Translations under genes and position numbers: made by a program
Notes under the pieces: model-generated
Databases searched by the model: none
Told to the model about the DNA's origin: nothing
Seen by the model: only the letters and a program-made list of their open reading frames with translations
Shown here: positions 32,961 through 43,379 of the stretch, in pieces
Layout: each line of letters begins with the position of its first letter
Numbering within the stretch: the first letter of the stretch is position 1
Assembly (NCBI GenBank): GCA_018136815.1
Contig: CM030940.1
Coordinates: 2,277,915 to 2,341,914, forward strand
DNA: 64,000 nt
Source: Isochrysis galbana
Lineage: Eukaryota > Haptophyta > Isochrysidales > Isochrysidaceae
Direction: 5' to 3'

Positions 32961-33124
32961 TCGCTCCGAGATCGGCCTCGCGCCCTCCCACGCTGCCCCG
33001 CCGTGCCCTCGGTCCCTCGCCCCCCCCCCGCGGCAGGTTCTTTCCCTCGGCGTGCCGTCCGTCGCCTCCGGCCGTTATATTTTTCTCCCCCCCCCCAGGC
33101 CAACTCGCTGAATACCGTTTCCAG

Positions 33125-33764
33125 CTACGAGCCGAGACGCTCTAACAGGGTCTGGGCAGCAAGTTTCCCAAGCTTGTCCGAGGCCTTCGGGCTAGCACCC
33201 GTGATGAGATTGCGGTCAATGTAGGTGGTGTCATCGCCCTTCTTATTCACAATTATGGCGCCACAACTCGTCAACTTAGCGCCCAACTCCCATGGCAGGT
33301 GTCCGGGCATGTAGCCAATCATTGGAGTCTGCTTGTCGACCGCGTCTGGAAAAACAGCCATCTTGTAGCCTGAGTAGAGGAAATCATGTCCATCGAGCGC
33401 CGTGGCGAGGAGTGCTCCGGGCCCGTGGCAAATGGATATGGTGAGCAAGCCTTGCGATTGAACCCAACGCAACAATGACCCAACATTTGCATCTTCGGGA
33501 ATGCCGAGCATTGAACCGTGCCCACCGGGGATGAAGATGGCAGCGATCGATCCCTCCTGCTCAGGCAGGCTATCGATGATCTCATTGAGTGAGTTTGGAC
33601 TCTCGAAACGAGGCTTGAGGTCCTCATAGATGGTCAAGACTGCGCGATCCTTCGTGGGCATCGCCCACATCTCGAGGACCACCGGCTTCCCCGTAATTGT
33701 CACGATTTCAAACTCGAAGCCTGCGTTACGAAGGTACAGAGACCATAACTTCTATCTGCGCCGA
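33125..33764 (-). CDS. DJ-1/PfpI family protein, HchA (glyoxalase III) type, 5' incomplete
   Basis: The readable part is about 210 residues, shorter than the about 280 of HchA. It contains GKPVVLEMWAMPTKD, IFIPGGHGSMLGIPED, the nucleophile motif SICHGPGALLA with the catalytic Cys, and GYMPGHLPWELGAKL. These match the class that converts methylglyoxal to lactate without glutathione. Upstream the frame reads LRNAGFEFEIVTI, still family-like, then meets a stop; a CAG-like acceptor lies at about 33764-33766. Beyond it the DNA is LINE sequence on the opposite strand. Either an upstream exon lies further away, across an intron carrying the LINE, or the gene was 5'-truncated by the insertion. Confidence 0.75.
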
Positions 33765-34676
33765 AAAGGCGATCACCACAAAGTCCAACTTAATGTTATG
33801 GGAGAGCCCCATATCCACGAGCGGATCAGCCCGCAACTATTGCCCGATGAGCTATTCACCCCACTGAAGTGGGGACGAGCGTACGACGGCCCGGCGGAAA
33901 CAGCGTATCCGATACCTCAAGAGTACACGCTAAAAGGCACGCAAACTACGCTAGAGGATGTGAGTGTCAGGGTCTTGACTAAAGCGTTCCTCGCTTTGAG
34001 GAAAACCAAAGCACAAAAATCCACACTAAGATGGGAGAAAAGGTTACCGGTCCTCTCGGGGAAGTGGAAACAAGTATCGCAACTGTACAAATATAACTTT
34101 TTAACACCTAGGGACTCCTATCTGCATTTTAAACATATTCTACATAGGAGAATAGCTACGGCGAACCGTTTTGCCGACGATCCGACATGCCGCTTTTGTG
34201 GCATAGCCCCCGAGAGTTCCACTCACTTGGCCTCATGTATCGCGACGGAGCCGGTCTTTGAATTCATAGAAGGACTTTTAGGAATTTGCCTTAAGCCGGG
34301 ATCCGAAATACCCCAACGTCTTTTCTGCTATCAGGTGGACAGACCGCACCCCTCCTCAGGATACTTAGGTATCTTGGCGTGGAGGTATATTCTAACCGAC
34401 TTCTATAACATTCAGTATGGCAACGCGGACGGCAGGTCCGTCAGGTCGATCTTAAGAGCGATCCTCACGAGATATCACCTGTTAGTAACGGCGAAAGTCG
34501 GTTTCTTTCAGAGGCTAAAAAAACAACGGGAGAATATGGGGTTACACGCCCCGAGCAACAAACACATTAAGAGAATGATAAGCCCGCTGTACACGGTGGA
34601 CAAGGATTTCAACATAGGAACGTCGGAGGACCTCTTGCAAGCGGCAAGGGGGCTAGACCTACGACACATCACCTAA
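33740..34676 (+). pseudogene. LINE ORF2 C-terminal fragment, copy 1
   Basis: About 310 residues ending in TAA at 34674-34676. It shows the C-terminal zinc-binding motif of many non-LTR retrotransposons, CRFCGIAPESSTHLASC, preceded by YLHFKHILHRRIATANRFA and followed by a hydrophobic LGILAWRYILTDFYN helix. Endonuclease and reverse transcriptase are missing, as in 5'-truncated LINE insertions. A homologous fragment is at 39640-40348. Confidence 0.75.
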
Positions 34677-34857
34677 AGCAGCTAAATCTCTGGGTAGGAA
34701 TCACAGCAGTTACCAAAAAAGGAATCTAAATTATTTAAGGGAGAATAACCAAAGCTAACACCGAAAGCAAAGGACGAGCCACAGTCTCCCGCCCCCTTCT
34801 CTCCAACTCCTGGCCGAAGCAGCGCGCGCGGCCTCCCCGAAACCAGCTTCTCCGCTA
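34677..34857 (+). other. LINE 3' flank
   Basis: AT-richer noncoding sequence between the LINE stop and repeat S; probably its 3' UTR. Confidence 0.4.
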
Positions 34858-34980
34858 ACGAGGGAACTAGGGAAGGGGGAGGGGGTTGTTAGGGGTTAAG
34901 GTTGGGTAGTAGGGAGGTACACAAGCACACTGCCTCACGCCGCACACGTAGCGGGGTTTTTAAGAAGATTTTTTTCTTTT
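34858..34980 (+). repeat. Repeat family S, copy 2
   Basis: Same 120-bp unit as 10458-10582 and 57911-58033, ending AAGAAGATTTTTTTC. It lies where a LINE 3' terminus would be expected, so it may be the tail of a LINE-type element. Confidence 0.7.
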
Positions 34981-35225
34981 GTAATACCCGAAAGTAGATC
35001 CTCTATGCCTGTAGGATCCGAGAAAAAAAATGTTGTCGAGGGTTGATTGCTGATTGGCGTTCCCGAACTCGCCCCTCGCTCGTCTGCGCGTCGATTGCTC
35101 ATGCTAATACTAATATAACTTCCAACATTCTCTTCCCAGGCCCTCAGATATCCCATTGGTATGGCTTTCATTGTTATTGCTTATTGTGCGGCGTTCGTGT
35201 TACTTCTAGACTTCTAGGTCTAGCA

Positions 35226-35600
35226 GGTCTTGCCGTCTTGCGTCTTGCGTCTTGCGTCTTGCCACCTCCACCTCCACCTTCCACCTTAGCCACCACCGCC
35301 ACCGCCTACCGCCTACTTCGCCGCCGTCGTCTCCACCACCGCCTTCATCGCAGCCACCCTCGCCAGCACCGCCACCGCCACCACCGCCCTCGCCGCTCCT
35401 CCCTCGCCGCTCGCCGCCTCCTCCGTTATCCATTATCGCCACCACTGCCCACGGCCGCCCTCTTCGCCGCCTCCGTCACCACCACCACCACCACCACCGC
35501 GCCTTCTCCGCCGCCTCCGTCCTCCGTCCCTACCACCGCCTTCTCCGTCGCCTCCTTCGCCACCACCGCCATCGCCACCACCATGTACACATACACTAGG
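35226..35600. repeat. Simple-sequence region
   Basis: (GTCTTGC)4 at 35229-35260, then CCACC/CCGCC-rich DNA to 35583. A C-run of about 30 nt follows at 35790-35819. No gene between 34981 and 35822. Confidence 0.7.
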
Positions 35601-35822
35601 TCGCTAGCAGAGTTCTACAGATAGGGAGATATTCGTGCCAATTCCCAAATATAGACCTATATCCTCTAGTCTGCCGCGGAAGAATTTCAACAGGTAAAGC
35701 ATATGGTTCTCCCCGGCCCCCCGCCTCTTCTCTTCCCTCTCTCCTCCCCCATCTTTTATCTTCTTGCCCCCCTCTCCCCCTCTCCCCCTCTCCCCCCCCC
35801 CCCCCCCCCCCCCCCCCCCGCA

Positions 35823-38800
35823 ATGTCCTCCCCTCCTCCTCCATCTCTTCACGCAGGCGGCCTCGCCACCCTCGGCGCCCGTCTGCCTCCACTGCGCAAC
35901 AGAGAAGGAGACCTTGTCCGCCTCTTACATCCTCTCCCCGGCCGCAGATGGGCCACCAGCGCGCTCTACACGGGCGAGAAGGCTGTCATAGAGGCCTCTC
36001 TCCTCACACCTCTCGAGACACCACTCCCACAGGTCTGGCCCTTTCCCTGGCCTCCACTGACTTCGAATGCTCTTGTTTTTGGCAACCCAAGAGATCCTAA
36101 GGTCCTACTGTGGCCCCCCACTGGCGCTCCACGTTGTCCCAACCCACCCCCACAGCCGCCCTCGGCCTGCCCCCGACCCGCTTCCCGTCCGCCGCCCCCG
36201 CCCTTCGTTGTCCTCCACCGCCCCCCATCGCCTCCCACTGCTCCCCCACCGCCCCGCACGGTGCACATAGAATCGCTGAAATGCACGGGGCGGAGCTCTG
36301 GCCGGTTTTCCGCAGATGGATAAAGTGCCGGGACAAGAGGGGTTGGGGAAGGGAGAAAGGTAGGGGAGGGCCAGAGGAGGGCGGGGAGAGAGGGGAGAGA
36401 GCGAGGTGAAGCAGAGACGGTCCCATCGGCTTCTGCACGAGCGGACACCCAGTCGGAGGGAGAGTGCAAGCGAGGAGCCTGGAAGAGAGAGGATTCGTCC
36501 AACTACAGTCGTCTCACGTCACTTGCCTGCCACTCTGATCGCATAGGGCCTTGGAGGAACGCTGGTGCGCCTGTTTTCGGACCGCGGGACAGACGTGGCC
36601 TCGCACCTCGAGGGACACGGAGGGGAGTTGCCGCTTCTCAAACTGAGCAACTATCGCTACGTGAGGGCCCACTTCGCGCCGGAGGAGCCCGTGCATGCAC
36701 AGCTGCGCGCGCTTCAGCATGCCGTCGAGGAGGCGCCCGGCCTCGAGCTCTGCAGGGATGGCACAGCCATCCGCCGGCGCGTGCCGCCGCCCATGCCGCT
36801 CACGCCGGCCGACGAGGAGCCGCATAGCGAGGGGCGCGAGTCGCCAAGCAGCCTGTTGGTGCTGCTGCTTCCTGTGGAGGGACCACCCCGTTACATCGAG
36901 CTGGCGGCGCGCTCCGACTACATCTACACGATAACCGAGACCCTTGGCGTGCCCTGTGTGTACCCGCGCCTCCTCGGCAAGGCGCGGACGCCGGCATCCG
37001 GGTGTCACCAGCCCATCCTGTACTATGGCGTGTGGCCCGAAGGCCCAGCTGAGGATTCACGCCGCAACGAGCTCGCCAGTCTCATGTGCGGCGAGACGGT
37101 CGTTGGGGATGTCATTCTCGCTGCAGCTGATAACGACTACCGAGGCCAGTTGATTATGCATGAGGCGACGGGCGCGAGCGCCACAGTGCGGACGCTCTAC
37201 AGTTTCCTCGCACGCCAGCATAGTGGCATCGCTGGCTTTGTAGCGGTCGTGTGGGGCATTCCCTTTCTCGGCTCGTGGCGCGTGCCTCGGCCGGAGGCGC
37301 GGTGGCCCGGCCAGAAGAACGCTAAGGCGGTGCTCCAAGAGTACCACCAAGTCCACCCGCCAAGTGGGTCAATCGCGATTGAGGGCACCGGCTCGAGCTT
37401 TGTGGGCGTGGCGCGGCTTCACGGATGGCCCGCCGAGGCGCCCCTACCTGCGGGCGCGGCTGCCATGGTGGAGGAAGGCCGTGAGGGCCCCGCCAGCTGC
37501 ACCATTGAGATGCGCACACGCGCGTGTGGGCGACGGACGGGCAGCAAGAAGCGCGCGCGGTCTCCAGGCGGTGACGAACGTCTGGTGGTGAGTGCGGAGG
37601 ACGCCGCGACAGTAATCCTGATGAGCGCCATGGTAGAGCGCGACCGATTCCTGAAGACCCGCGTGGATAGTGACGGCGCGACGGGGCTCAGGCCGTTGCT
37701 CCCTGCCTTCGTCTTGGATCCGTGGCATGACGCTGATGGTGGCGACCAAGATTCAGCTGAGAGTCACGAAGACGGCACCCGCCTCGTGTGCTCTTACTCT
37801 TTACGTCTCCTGGGCTGGAACGCCAGCCAGATACCAGGCGGTGCTGACGGTGAGCTCCTCGAGGAGGTAGAGCAGCTCGAGGTGCTTCTCGGCGGGCAGG
37901 TCATTGCACCAGAGCTTGAGGAGGCACTGCGCGTCACGCGGCCGGAGGACGGTGAGCAGCGCATGGCGCTCTCGGGGCGCCTCTTCGGCCAGCCGTGCTC
38001 GGTGCTCCTGCGCTTCACTGTGCACTCCACTGCGCCGCCCATCGAGGTGCCCAAAGTGCTCACCGGTGGAGAGAGCGGCTCCGGGCATGCCGCCGAGCGT
38101 AGGGAGCGGATCGCGCAGCTGGTCGCGGATTGCGCGCCAGCTTCCTTAGTTGACATTGGCTGCGGCGAAGGCAAGCTCCTCGCAAGCCTTCTGCGCCAGC
38201 GGGTGGCAGCGTCGACATTGCGCCACGTAGCTGGTGTCGATGCTGCGCCTGGCACAGCCATGTTGCGGCGGGCCGCGCGCGCAGCGGACTCGGCACTGCG
38301 AGAGGTGACAGCTGACAACGAGGAGAACCTGCCCACTCCGAGCCCCGACGCCAATGGTACGCGGCCTCACACTACCCTGGCGTCATACGCGTCGCAGGCC
38401 GGCAGCGCCCCGTGGGCTCACAGCCGCGGGCTGAGCATCCCCTCCTCCCTCCACTCCACCCCCTGCCCCCACTTCTTAGGCGTCACGCCGTCGGTGCAGT
38501 TTTGGCGTGGTACCCTAGGAACTATTGAGCTCAACCACGAGATGGTGCTTCTAATCGAGGTGATCGAGCACCTCGACCTTCCAGATGCGGAGCTGAGCGC
38601 CTTTCTCACCCGCTCGCGCCCGCGGCGCCTTCTTCTTACCACACCGAACAAGGAGTACAATCTGAACTGGATGGCACGACCCGAGGAATTGGGTGCAGGC
38701 GCTCCGTTGCCGCGCCCGCCAGTCTCGTCATTGCCATTGCGGAACCTCGATCACCGCTTCGAGTTCACGCGGTCGGAGTTTCGCGAATGGGCAACGCGGC

Positions 38801-39039
38801 TTGCGGGGCAGCATGGGTATGAGGTCAGCCTTAGCGGCATTGGGGGTGCGCCCCTCGACGATGTCGTGCCCTTTGGCGTGTGGCGCGGGGCGGGGCCGGT
38901 AACGCTGGTTGCTATGTTCGAGCGGCGCGGTGGTGTGGAAGATCTGGCGTCGCCGCGAGCCTGCAACGGTGCGCCCTATGTCAATCCAGCGACGGCCGAG
39001 CAGGTGTGGCCGGTGGCGGCCGTCACCAATGCGGCTTAA
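35823..39039 (+). CDS. HEN1: HEN1-type small RNA 2'-O-methyltransferase
   Basis: Two exons at least: 35823-36031 and 36547-39039, phase 0 (donor CAG|GTCTGG, acceptor ATAG|GGC). HEN1 methylates the 3'-terminal ribose of miRNA, siRNA or piRNA and protects it from uridylation and decay. The methyltransferase is C-terminal: LVDIGCGEGKLLASLL (SAM site), LIEVIEHLDL (metal ligands Glu, Glu, His), TTPNKEYNLNW, and RNLDHRFEFTRSEF (fourth ligand His). About 500 residues precede it and include a region resembling the PPIase-like part of plant HEN1. A third intron is likely at 38357-38479 (GTACGC to TTCTTAG, 123 bp, in frame): removing it brings the sequence before LELNHEM closer to the family. The first exon start (ATG 35823, just after a C-run) is uncertain. 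Total about 890 residues unspliced at that site. Confidence 0.85.
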
Positions 39040-39640
39040 GCTTCTAGCGTGTGCCTCCGGCAACCCGCCCCGCAGTCTCTCGGCATTTGACGCACCGATT
39101 GCGGGCTGTAGCAGTCGGGCGTCATGGGCTCTCCGGTCTTTCGCGTGCCACACTCCCCCCCACTCATGACCTGGACCCCAACGTTGTACTTCCTCTCACC
39201 AAGAGCTCGCTCTCCACTGGCCCACGTGCCCCTCTCATGTGTGCGTATGCTGATGTGTCAAGTCTCACAACCGTCTAGTGGCTAGTGGTTTGCAGGCGAT
39301 GCGGCGCATGGTGGTATCATAGTGGCCATGTAGTATGTTTACAAACGCGGCAGTCCTTAGGCTTGTGCCTGCGTGTTGCGCTCGTCGTGTTCGGGTTGTG
39401 TGTCTAGTGAGGGGGTGGTGTCCTGATACGTTTTAAGATGTGTGTAGAGATTGTGCCCATAAGGGCCACACGGTCTTGGGCCCCGCTGCCAGAGCCAGAG
39501 CAGCGCCGCGGCTGTCCCCAGGGTGGGAGAGGCCTTTGGCCCATAAGGCACGCCTGGTGGCCCTTCGAGGCCACCGCCGTCTCCTCCACCTCCTCCGTTT
39601 TCACCTCCTCCAACGAACGACCCGAAAACGAAAACGACAC
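39040..39640. other. Intergenic and LINE boundary
   Basis: Downstream flank of HEN1. The LINE fragment begins somewhere between 39400 and 39650; no target duplication was found. Confidence 0.35.
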
Positions 39641-40348
39641 GCAGGACCCACCAAATGGGAAGAAAAACTTCAGATACCCGAAGACACTTGGGCGCACATG
39701 GCGAGGCTGTACACATCCTCAATGGTGACGGCGCGCGATATGCACCTACACTTCAAACACATCACACATAGACGAGTGGGCACGTACAACCGATTTCCAG
39801 GTAGAACCAATACGTGCCGCATATGTGGAGAAGCGGACGAATCTTCGACGCACCTAGGCGAATGCCAGGAGATAACCAACATTTTATGCACGCTGAACAA
39901 AGTCGCCATGTTCTCACCTGAGGCGGAAAAAAGCAGAGAAGACTACATCGTCGACAATCTATTCATCTACCCGAAGGGGGACGCCCCGAAGGCGATATAT
40001 ACACTATATCTATTAGCGTGGAGATATATCATCACAGACTTCTATAGAATTCATTACGATGGCATAAAATTCTCGGAAAAATCGATATTGATAAGAACGA
40101 TAGAAAGGTACACCACACTGAGCAAAGCATTGGTCTTCGCAAACGGAACCGATTCGACAAGAACCGCCCAAGCGGGCATGGGTAGGCAACCCAAAAAAAG
40201 AATAGACATAAGCGACTTGAGACCCGTTTTTACTTTGAACCACAAGGGTGGGCTCAAACCCAGCGAGGAGCTAGTGGAGCTAGCCACCAAGCTAGGAATA
40301 GCACACGCTGTCGAGGGGAACGAGGAGCAACGAAACGACGGCGAATAA
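39640..40348 (+). pseudogene. LINE ORF2 C-terminal fragment, copy 2
   Basis: About 235 residues with HLHFKHITHRRVGTYNRFPG, the zinc motif CRICGEADESSTHLGEC and LLAWRYIITDFYRIHYD, homologous to copy 1 at 33740-34676 but clearly diverged, so a different subfamily. It ends VELATKLGIAHAVEGNEE and stop. The preceding open frame (39440-39640) does not look like LINE protein. Confidence 0.75.
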
Positions 40349-40967
40349 GCCAGGGGCACAGAGGACTTGGGATTCACTGGGGATGGTAAGAGCCTGACGG
40401 AACCCAGACGACCAACGCGAACCCGGGAGGGCACGTAGGCCACGAGAGACGACAACAGGCCTGCCCAGCCCCCACACTCCGAACCAAGCCTTAGGTAGGG
40501 CACCAGGGCCGGACCCCTGAAACCGAAGATCAAGGAATGAAGGGGGGCAGGGGAAGAGGTGGAGGGAGGGAACTTAAGGGCGGTGTGAGTAGAGAGGGGA
40601 TACCCAGGCAATAGTAGGTGTGTAGCCCAGAATCTTCAGATGTTTTTTTTTTCAAACGTCAAAATGTTATTACAAATTAATCCGCTATAACTATAATTTA
40701 TGGGATGACTCTGGACATTTGATGGCTCAACTTGAGTCTGTCCCATATTCGACGGAACGTGACCTCGGAGGAGTGAGTGGTGGTTCCTTCCCCCGGCCAT
40801 GCTCAGAGAAGGGGAGTGCAGAGAGGGCGGAGGCTCGTGCCCCGCCATGGGCGAACTAAGTATACGCTTAGATGTCGCCACAAGCTTATACATTACATTG
40901 AAAGAATCGACTGACTAGCTGCAACTGGCTGGCTTTGCGATGCCGAGCCGTATGAAATTTGAAGTTC
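40349..40967. other. LINE 3' flank, T-run and retroposon A fragment
   Basis: 40640-40652 is a T-run; 40780-40872 is a diverged 5' block of retroposon family A (GGTTCCTTCCCCCGGCCATG, CTCGTGCCCCGCCATGGGCG, then AACTAAGTATACGCTTAGAT). Confidence 0.5.
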
Positions 40968-41714
40968 TCACACGATGCCTACTTCGGCGCTGCCAGTGCC
41001 CCCCAACAAGGTGAATTCAGTCTCAGCCCTTGGCTGTTGTCGTCTCAACCACTTGATGAAGTCACTCAACCGTGAATCCATTTGCTGCAGAGAATTCCCG
41101 GGCCATATCAATTCCTTCCGACGGCTTGCTCCACTATGAGCCTGAAGAACAATCCATCGTGTTAGCTTCGACAGATTGATCCCGTCCTTGGCCGACACTC
41201 CTATCACGCTCCACTTATGCTCTGTGATGCAATCCAGGTTAAGCAAGTTGACAAGAGGTGCCCACCGCATCCTCTCTAGCTCAGCGCGCTCGGCGGGTGG
41301 GACCAGCTCATACTTGCTGGCCACCACAAGTAATGGAATCCCCCGCATCCGCGCATTGTCGAGCAGCTGGTGCAGCGCCTGCCGCGCCTCTGGCAGGCGC
41401 TCTCGGTCTACGACATCAATCACGAAGAAAAGAGCGTCGCATCCAGCCGCATGACGCGCCCACTCGGTGCGGTAGCGCTGCCTGCCCCCCAGATCCCACA
41501 GAGAGAGCCGAATCCCACTGTGCCTTACCACCCGCACGACCAGCCCAATTGTGGGCACGCTCTGCGGGGGCGGCGCCCGTTCAAGCGCAGCGGCCAGACT
41601 CGACTTGCCGCTCCCGTCGAGTCCGGCAAGCGCAATCTCCAGCTGTGTCCCATTCAGGCGAGAGAGCACGCGCTGTACGCGTGCCGGCGCCTCTCGTGCC
41701 AGAGCGTGGCCCAT
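40968..41714 (-). CDS. ARF-like small GTPase, ARL8-type
   Basis: 248 residues from the ATG complementary to 41712-41714. P-loop GLDGSGKSS, switch I threonine in SVPTIGLVV, switch II LWDLGGRQRYRTEW, and SAKDG as the G5 motif; the ERLPEARQALHQLLDNARMR and GIPLLVVASKYEL stretches follow the ARL8 pattern. ARL8 GTPases control lysosome and late-endosome traffic. The guanine-specificity motif NKxD reads SKYE here, so nucleotide preference may be altered. A C-terminal extension of about 50 residues follows the G domain (RRKELIWPGNSLQQ to VGIV), longer than usual. The N-terminal glycine after Met (MGHALARE) fits the myristoylation pattern of some ARFs, unlike acetylated ARL8. Confidence 0.75.
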   Translation of the reverse strand: MGHALAREAPARVQRVLSRLNGTQLEIALAGLDGSGKSSLAAALERAPPPQSVPTIGLVVRVVRHSGIRLSLWDLGGRQRYRTEWARHAAGCDALFFVIDVVDRERLPEARQALHQLLDNARMRGIPLLVVASKYELVPPAERAELERMRWAPLVNLLNLDCITEHKWSVIGVSAKDGINLSKLTRWIVLQAHSGASRRKELIWPGNSLQQMDSRLSDFIKWLRRQQPRAETEFTLLGGTGSAEVGIV

Positions 41715-41760
41715 CCGCCGCCCCCCGTTCGGCCATCCGGCCCACCCCGCGGGTGAGCTG

Positions 41761-41852
41761 GCCCACCCCGGTATAAACTGTATCGGCGGTCGCCCACCCC
41801 GGTATATAAACTGTATCGGCGGTGGCCCACCCCGGTATAAACTGTATCGGCT
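41761..41852. repeat. Three tandem TATA-containing units upstream of the GTPase gene
   Basis: CCCACCCCGGTATAAACTGT plus ATCGGCGG is present three times at about 31-bp spacing, the second with TATATAAA. It lies 47-138 bp before the GTPase start, so it could be its promoter; the TATA-like core reads equally on both strands. Confidence 0.65.
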
Positions 41853-41873
41853 TCTTCCGTCCATTTCACATGC

Positions 41874-41922
41874 AGGTCGTTTGCCTTCATTTGGTACCCC
41901 TCGTTTCCAAATACGCGATGCG
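41874..41922 (+). repeat. 49-bp identical dispersed element, copy 1
   Basis: A 49-bp sequence beginning AGGTCGTTTGCCTTCATTTG and ending AAATACGCGATGCG is identical at 62978-63026 and, reversed, at 57860-57908. Confidence 0.9.
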
Positions 41923-42196
41923 GGGCCACCACGAGGGAGTCCCAATCCTAGGGGTGGGACTCCCACTACGTCCCGGCCGCGGTGGACTTGCTCGGCAGGA
42001 ACGCCCTCATGGCTCATGGTGAGCTCGGCCCGCGGTGACGCCGCGTGTCAAGATCGTCGCCGCAGCCGCCCCATTTTACGGGGGCATCTGTAAAATCACA
42101 CTTGTCTTGAAAGGATCGTCTTCAATGAGTGCCTGTGCTCGCTGTCTTCTCAGAACTTCTTTTCGATGTCGTAAAAGATGTGCGTGTGATAACCAA

Positions 42197-42703
42197 TCAG
42201 TCATCAGATTTGCAGGTACCACTACGACACGTGTATTCACCACAGCACTCCGAGTTCTTTTGGCACACCGACCCTGGCTCGCGGCATGGCGTCTCACACA
42301 CTCCATCGTCATTGCACTCAAGCCCTTCACAGCACTCGTCGCCATAACTGCACCCCCCCCTTTTCTCGATACACGGTGGGAGCGTACGGCACTTTTGGTC
42401 GGAGCACACGAGATCGTGACAACAGTCTCCATCGTTTGCACACTCTCCATCCACATCCTTACATCTGTCTGGCTGCTTCTTCGTGAGCGTACCAACGCGA
42501 CGACGATGGCGGCGACCACGGTGGCGACGACCACCGCGAGGGGGTAGGTAGGCGGCAGCGAGGCCCTCCTCCTCCTCACGCCTCAAGCCAACGAGGGCAG
42601 CAGGCGAACGAACATCGGCGCGTACAAGGGGGGGGGAAAGGGGTGAGGGGTGAGGGGGAGCGGCGTGGAAGAAAGAAAGAAGAAAGATGTATTTATAGTA
42701 CAT
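42197..42703 (-). CDS. Secreted-type cysteine-rich protein with three cystine-knot-like repeats
   Basis: 168 residues. ATG complementary to 42701-42703, with a (TA)7 tract directly upstream that could act as TATA box. The N-terminus MYYKYIFLLSFFHA is hydrophobic enough for a signal peptide, followed by a proline- and arginine-rich stretch. The C-terminal half is three units of C-x6-C-x5-CC-x4-C-x4/5-C, the spacing of inhibitor-cystine-knot (knottin) domains, arranged head to tail. Such modules occur in many extracellular proteins with unrelated roles; I assign no activity. A CDS start further in (after a splice acceptor) is possible because the leader is low-complexity. Confidence 0.55.
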   Translation of the reverse strand: MYYKYIFLLSFFHAAPPHPSPLSPPLVRADVRSPAALVGLRREEEEGLAAAYLPPRGGRRHRGRRHRRRVGTLTKKQPDRCKDVDGECANDGDCCHDLVCSDQKCRTLPPCIEKRGGCSYGDECCEGLECNDDGVCETPCREPGSVCQKNSECCGEYTCRSGTCKSDD

Positions 42704-42734
42704 ATATATATATATATTAGTAGTTAGTAGTAGT

Positions 42735-42876
42735 AGTCCTGGATATCTAGATATCTAGATATCTACACTATCTAGGCCGAAAAATGAAGTATCTATATCT
42801 AGCTAGATGGCTGGGGCCAATATCTATATCTAGCTAGATAGAATTTTGCTCTATTCACTTGTATCTAGATACGGGC
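42735..42876. repeat. Palindromic ATATCTAGATAT cluster
   Basis: (GATATCTA)3 at 42741-42764 is a perfect palindrome; two copies of TATCTATATCTAGCTAGAT follow at 42791 and 42820. Can extrude cruciforms. No gene in 42704-43012. Confidence 0.75.
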
Positions 42877-43012
42877 CCGGGGGGGTAATTCCACGCCTTA
42901 ATTAAAGGGCAGGGGCTGGGGTTGATTGTACGGGCCCACCCCGGGGGGTGTCCGCGATGGTGTGAGGGGGGCGCGACGAGGCCCCCATTGTCCCCCACTT
43001 ATAAAAGTAGGT

Positions 43013-43379
43013 TGTCGAAAACCCTTACTTAACCTTAAGTAAGTGAGTTGATGAAGACCGAAGTAAAACAGCGCCACGATATAATCCAACGGCCAGCACA
43101 CCTGAGGGGGAATCAAGGTCACACAAGGGGGCGGTTCCTTGCACCGGCGATACCTGAACGCGCGACTTAGCCTTAAAACGCGAGGAGCACGCAAGGAGGT
43201 AAGCCAGGTGAGGGGGGGCAAGCAGGCGCAACAAGGGAGGCGACAAAGGGGGCGAGGGCAAAGAGGGCGAATGGGCGAATGTAGGATCTTGCGACGGTGA
43301 CTAGTGACTAGCCTGCAAGGAGGGGACATAGAAACAAAAGGTCGATCGCGGATGCGACACGTCGATCGCGGATGCGACA
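43013..43379 (-). repeat. Solo LTR (367 bp), minus orientation
   Basis: On the minus strand it runs from TGTCGCATCCGCGATCGACG to GGGTTTTCGACA. Flanks TAGGT (43008-43012) and TGGGT (43380-43384) differ by one base and may be its target duplication. Its first 20 bp are tandemly duplicated. A related copy is at 4540-4896. Confidence 0.65.

Noticed and set aside
35703-36323. 206-residue plus-strand protein continuing past 36031
   Set aside because: Only the part to 36031 fits as HEN1 exon 1; beyond the donor the sequence is intronic proline-rich noise.
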